Shown here: in pieces, positions 6,396-8,212 of the stretch
How the letters are laid out: every line of letters starts with the position of its first letter
Position numbering within the stretch: position 1 is the first letter of the stretch
Assembly: GCA_039029915.1 (NCBI GenBank)
Contig: JBCCFD010000374.1
Location: forward strand, 1-8,212
Origin: QQUD01 sp039029915
GTDB lineage: Bacteria > Chloroflexota > Anaerolineae > Promineifilales > Promineifilaceae
DNA: 8,212 nt
Direction of reading: 5' to 3'
Translations under genes and position numbers: made by a program
The notes under the pieces: model-generated
Seen by the model: the letters and a program-made list of their open reading frames with translations, nothing else
Told to the model about the DNA's origin: nothing
Databases searched by the model: none

Positions 6396-6511
6396 TTAAG
6401 TGTTCCGAAGTTTCTAAATTGAAAACACAGTTAGATAAAAGCTTCGGAACCTCGAGGAAACGAAGTTTAAAGCTGGCGTTTTATTCAAAACAGGAACTTC
6501 GTTTCACTTAA
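6396..6511 (-). repeat. 116-bp double-hairpin palindromic repeat, copy B (inverted relative to copy A)
   Basis: This has the same length as copy A and matches it at 97 of 116 positions when reverse-complemented. This copy is the better folded. On its own strand the left hairpin pairs GAAACGAAGTT with AACTTCGTTTC (11 bp perfect), and the right hairpin pairs GTTCCGAAG with CTTCGGAAC (9 bp perfect, extendable past one bulge). The halves meet at the palindrome CCTCGAGG (6450-6457). The two halves are also complementary to each other at about 38 of 58 positions, so one large cruciform is an alternative fold. Both ends carry TTAAGTG. It lies between the tRNA-Glu terminator and the transporter leader. 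Confidence 0.85.
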
Positions 6512-6583
6512 CGACAGTAAGGCTATTCTTGGTTTCTTGATAATATTGGTTGGCACAAAAATTAAGAGTCAGTGAGTTCATAC

Positions 6584-6612
6584 AAAAAAAGCACTTCATA
6601 AAGAAGTGCTTT
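6584..6612 (-). terminator. Intrinsic terminator of tRNA-Glu
   Basis: Read on the minus strand, AAAGCACTTC pairs with GAAGTGCTTT around a five-base loop, and the arm runs into seven T residues (the A-run at 6584-6590). It begins five bases past the tRNA 3' end, as expected for a short tRNA transcript. Confidence 0.87.
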
Positions 6613-6616
6613 GGTG

Positions 6617-6689
6617 TGCCCTCACGGAGATTCGAACTCCGGTCTCAAGCTTGAAAGGCTTGCGTCCTAGTCCCCTAGACGATGAGGGC
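6617..6689 (-). tRNA. trnE: tRNA-Glu (anticodon UUC)
   Basis: The 73-nt gene folds as a standard cloverleaf. The acceptor pairs GCCCTCA with TGAGGGC (7 bp). The anticodon stem CAAGC/GCTTG closes the loop CTTTCAA with anticodon TTC. The T arm is CGGAG-TTCGAAT-CTCCG, the discriminator base is A, and the variable loop is short. It decodes GAA and GAG as glutamate. The CCA tail is not encoded, so it must be added by the nucleotidyltransferase. It has its own promoter and terminator and is independent of the flanking genes. Confidence 0.96.
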
Positions 6690-6699
6690 AACGCTCGGG

Positions 6700-6728
6700 A
6701 TTCTATCATTGTGTCTATTGCAGGTCAA
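6700..6728 (-). promoter_or_regulatory. Sigma70-type promoter of tRNA-Glu
   Basis: On the minus strand, -35 TTGACC (6723-6728) and -10 TAGAAT (6700-6705) are each five of six to consensus, with the ideal 17-base spacer. The -10 box ends 10 bases before the mature tRNA 5' end, followed by the GC-rich CCCGAGCG. Confidence 0.8.
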
Positions 6729-6759
6729 GAGGGAGTTTCGGGGTGGAAAGGGAGGTAAA

Positions 6760-6773
6760 AAAACGGCCGTTTT
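6760..6773. repeat. Palindrome AACGGCCGTT, occurrence 3, extended to 14 bp
   Basis: AAAACGGCCGTTTT is a perfect 14-bp palindrome containing the same 10-mer as 211-220 and 3759-3768. It lies between the divergent tRNA-Glu promoter and the F420-dependent oxidoreductase gene, so it could sit in the latter's promoter region. Confidence 0.7.
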
Positions 6774-6810
6774 GGAAATCTGCCCCCCTGAACTAAAATT
6801 AAAATAATCC

Positions 6811-6843
6811 AAAGATGCATCCCACAAGGCCTTTTGCATCTTT
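6811..6843 (+). promoter_or_regulatory. Stem-loop in the leader of the F420-dependent oxidoreductase gene
   Basis: AAAGATGCA (6811-6819) and TGCATCTTT (6835-6843) are perfect inverted copies with a 15-base loop. The structure ends 34 bases before the start codon and has no T-run. It could be an operator or an mRNA leader hairpin. Confidence 0.45.
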
Positions 6844-6877
6844 CCTATTATATTTGACACATCACTCGGAGGATACA

Positions 6878-7909
6878 ATGCGATTAGGTTTAAATATGGG
6901 TTACTCAGGGCGCCGAATTGAGTTACCAATGGAGATTATCAAGGAAGCCGATAAGCTTGGTGTGTATGTGGTTTGGGCGGCTGAGGCGTATGGCTCGGAC
7001 TGCATTAGCCCCCTCGCTTGGATTGGTGCTCAAACTGAAAATATCAAGCTTGGGTCTGCCATTATGCAGATGCCAGGGCGCACCCCGGCCAATTCGGCCA
7101 TGACAGCAATGACCATGAATCAGCTGAGCGGCGGGCGTTTTGTGATGGGGCTTGGCCTTTCAGGACCACAGGTCGTTGAAGGCTGGCATGGGCAAAGCTA
7201 TGCTCGCCCGTTAACCCGCACCCGCGAATACGTCAATATCGTTCGGACTATCATGAAGCGCGAAGACCGGCTCACCTACGATGGTAAGCTCTATCAAATT
7301 CCTTACCAAGGCGATGATGCCACCGGTTTAGGTAAACCACTCAAATCAACCCTTGAAGCCCAACCGGATATCCCCATTTATTTAGCATCGATTGGTCCCA
7401 AAAATGTGAAGTTAACGGCCGAAATTGCGGATGGCTGGCTCCCGATTTTCTTTTCACCCGATAAATACAAAAACATTTATAAAGAGCATGTCGATGCGGG
7501 TTTCGCCAAAGCCGGCAACGGTAAGAGCATCAAAGATTTTGACATTGCGCCCACCGTTTCAGTCGTCATCAATGACAACATTGATATCGCCTACAACATG
7601 CTTCGTCCAATGCTGGCCCTCTATATTGGTGGCATGGGCGCTAAAGGTAAAAACTTCTACAACGATCTGGCTTGTCGCTATGGATATGAAGCGGAAGCGG
7701 CAGAAATTCAAGACTTATACCTCTCCGGCAATCAAGGGGAAGCTATGGCAAAAGTCCCCGGTGCATTAATTGACGAGGTCGCTCTCGTCGGTCCCAAAGA
7801 GCGGATCAAGGAACGGCTCTCCCGCTGGGTTGATTCTCCCATCACGACGTTGAATTTGACTGTTTTTGATGTGGAATCGTTGCGCACGATGGTGGAGTTG
7901 GTCGGATAA
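6878..7909 (+). CDS. LLM-class F420-dependent oxidoreductase, Rv3520c-like
   Basis: This 343-residue cytoplasmic enzyme is of the luciferase-like monooxygenase superfamily, an (alpha/beta)8 barrel. Relatives use reduced coenzyme F420 to reduce or oxidise organic substrates, and the substrate here is unknown. The protein opens with MRLGLNMGYSGR and carries TENIKLGSAIMQMPGRTPAN (53-72) and the NQLSGGRFVMGLGLSG segment (81-96) typical of the family. The sequence looks most like the group named after mycobacterial Rv3520c, recalled from memory. I chose the ATG at 6878 because GGAGG (6868-6872) lies five bases upstream. A start at 6815 would add 21 residues unlike the family's N-terminus and has no ribosome binding site. 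It is a single-gene unit with a terminator at 8038. Its presence implies the cell makes F420. Confidence 0.9.
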   Translation: MRLGLNMGYSGRRIELPMEIIKEADKLGVYVVWAAEAYGSDCISPLAWIGAQTENIKLGSAIMQMPGRTPANSAMTAMTMNQLSGGRFVMGLGLSGPQVVEGWHGQSYARPLTRTREYVNIVRTIMKREDRLTYDGKLYQIPYQGDDATGLGKPLKSTLEAQPDIPIYLASIGPKNVKLTAEIADGWLPIFFSPDKYKNIYKEHVDAGFAKAGNGKSIKDFDIAPTVSVVINDNIDIAYNMLRPMLALYIGGMGAKGKNFYNDLACRYGYEAEAAEIQDLYLSGNQGEAMAKVPGALIDEVALVGPKERIKERLSRWVDSPITTLNLTVFDVESLRTMVELVG

Positions 7910-7911
7910 GT

Positions 7912-7963
7912 GCAAACAAAAACGGTTCGATAGGTGAAATTATATTGACCCATTTTTGTTTGC
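7912..7963 (+). repeat. Perfect 11-bp inverted repeat just after the oxidoreductase stop
   Basis: GCAAACAAAAA (7912-7922) and TTTTTGTTTGC (7953-7963) are exact reverse complements separated by 30 bases. It starts two bases past the stop codon. The stem is A/T-rich and the loop long, so it is a weak terminator at best. It may protect the 3' end of the mRNA or back up the stronger terminator downstream. Confidence 0.5.
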
Positions 7964-8037
7964 TTTGAAGGATAGCTCAAATCGATTCTTATTCTTCAAA
8001 ACTTATTTGGCTGTGATTGATTTACAAGTTACAGATG

Positions 8038-8072
8038 GCGGGTTGCATGTGGTGCATGTAACCCGCTTTTTT
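8038..8072 (+). terminator. Rho-independent terminator of the oxidoreductase gene
   Basis: GCGGGTT (8038-8044) pairs with AACCCGC (8060-8066). The stem extends through a G-T wobble and CATG/CATG, giving about 12 pairs around a five-base loop. Six T residues follow (8067-8072). There is no T-run on the other strand, so it acts on plus-strand transcripts. Confidence 0.92.
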
Positions 8073-8149
8073 GATCTCTTTCCTTTTGCAATTACTCTAC
8101 AGAGATTAGTAAAGGGTGGTCCAAATAACTAATAACCAATATCCCCGCT

Positions 8150-8212
8150 CTACTCATCATTTTGCCGCAGCGCCTCCAGCAGCTCCGGCTCCCGCTCAAG
8201 AAAGAGCGTGCC
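8150..8212 (-). CDS. C-terminal fragment of a minus-strand protein running off the right edge
   Basis: A minus-strand frame is open from the window edge to a TAG at 8150-8152 and encodes the last 20 residues, ending LEREPELLEALRQNDE. The composition is protein-like: an acidic, leucine-rich, probably helical tail. The GC content is higher than in the intergenic DNA beside it. The gene converges with the oxidoreductase gene. Too little is visible to suggest a function. Confidence 0.6.
   Translation of the reverse strand, partial: GTLFLEREPELLEALRQNDE

Noticed and set aside
6617..6689. tRNA-Glu as an attachment site for an integrated element carrying the iron transporter
   Set aside because: No second copy of the tRNA 3' end occurs in the window, and there is no integrase or other mobility gene.
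6815..6877. N-terminal extension of the F420-dependent oxidoreductase from an ATG at 6815
   Set aside because: There is no ribosome binding site, it overlaps a leader stem-loop, and the family begins at the MRLGLN start, which has a strong GGAGG.

Overview
The window looks like a chromosomal segment of moderate to low GC content from a bacterium, most likely a member of the Chloroflexota. Two things point there. The large lipoprotein has a Val/Glu/Thr/Arg-rich stretch right after its lipidated cysteine, which is very common in Chloroflexota binding proteins. The right-hand enzyme belongs to a coenzyme F420-dependent luciferase-like family. This placement is an inference from family knowledge and no search was run.

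Layout, left to right. Positions 1-314 hold no convincing gene. A 51-residue, cysteine-containing small protein is encoded at 315-470 (+). A ferric-iron type ABC importer follows on the minus strand, transcribed right to left: substrate-binding lipoprotein (3767-5971), two-domain permease (1705-3432), then ATPase (680-1708). The permease and ATPase genes overlap by 4 bases. The binding-protein gene is separated from them by 334 bases holding a strong stem-loop, a long inverted repeat and a decayed repeat copy. To the right are an AT-rich leader region, tRNA-Glu(UUC) with its own promoter and terminator (-), and an F420-dependent oxidoreductase of the Rv3520c type (6878-7909, +) with a clear terminator. 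The last 63 bases encode the C-terminus of a minus-strand protein that runs off the window.

The three transporter genes should work together. The lipoprotein captures Fe3+ outside the membrane, the permease passes it through, and the ATPase drives transport. The binding protein is unusual: after its signal peptide it carries two complete, about 94% identical iron-binding domains in tandem, each with the expected Tyr/His ligand motifs.

The most novel-looking material lies between genes. A 116-bp element with TTAA ends and two back-to-back hairpins occurs at 467-582 and, inverted, at 6396-6511, with 97/116 positions identical, so the pair brackets the iron-transport cassette. A third, truncated copy sits just upstream of the permease start. 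The 10-bp palindrome AACGGCCGTT occurs three times, always outside genes, against an expectation of about 0.01. A separate 83-bp long inverted repeat lies just downstream of the binding-protein gene.
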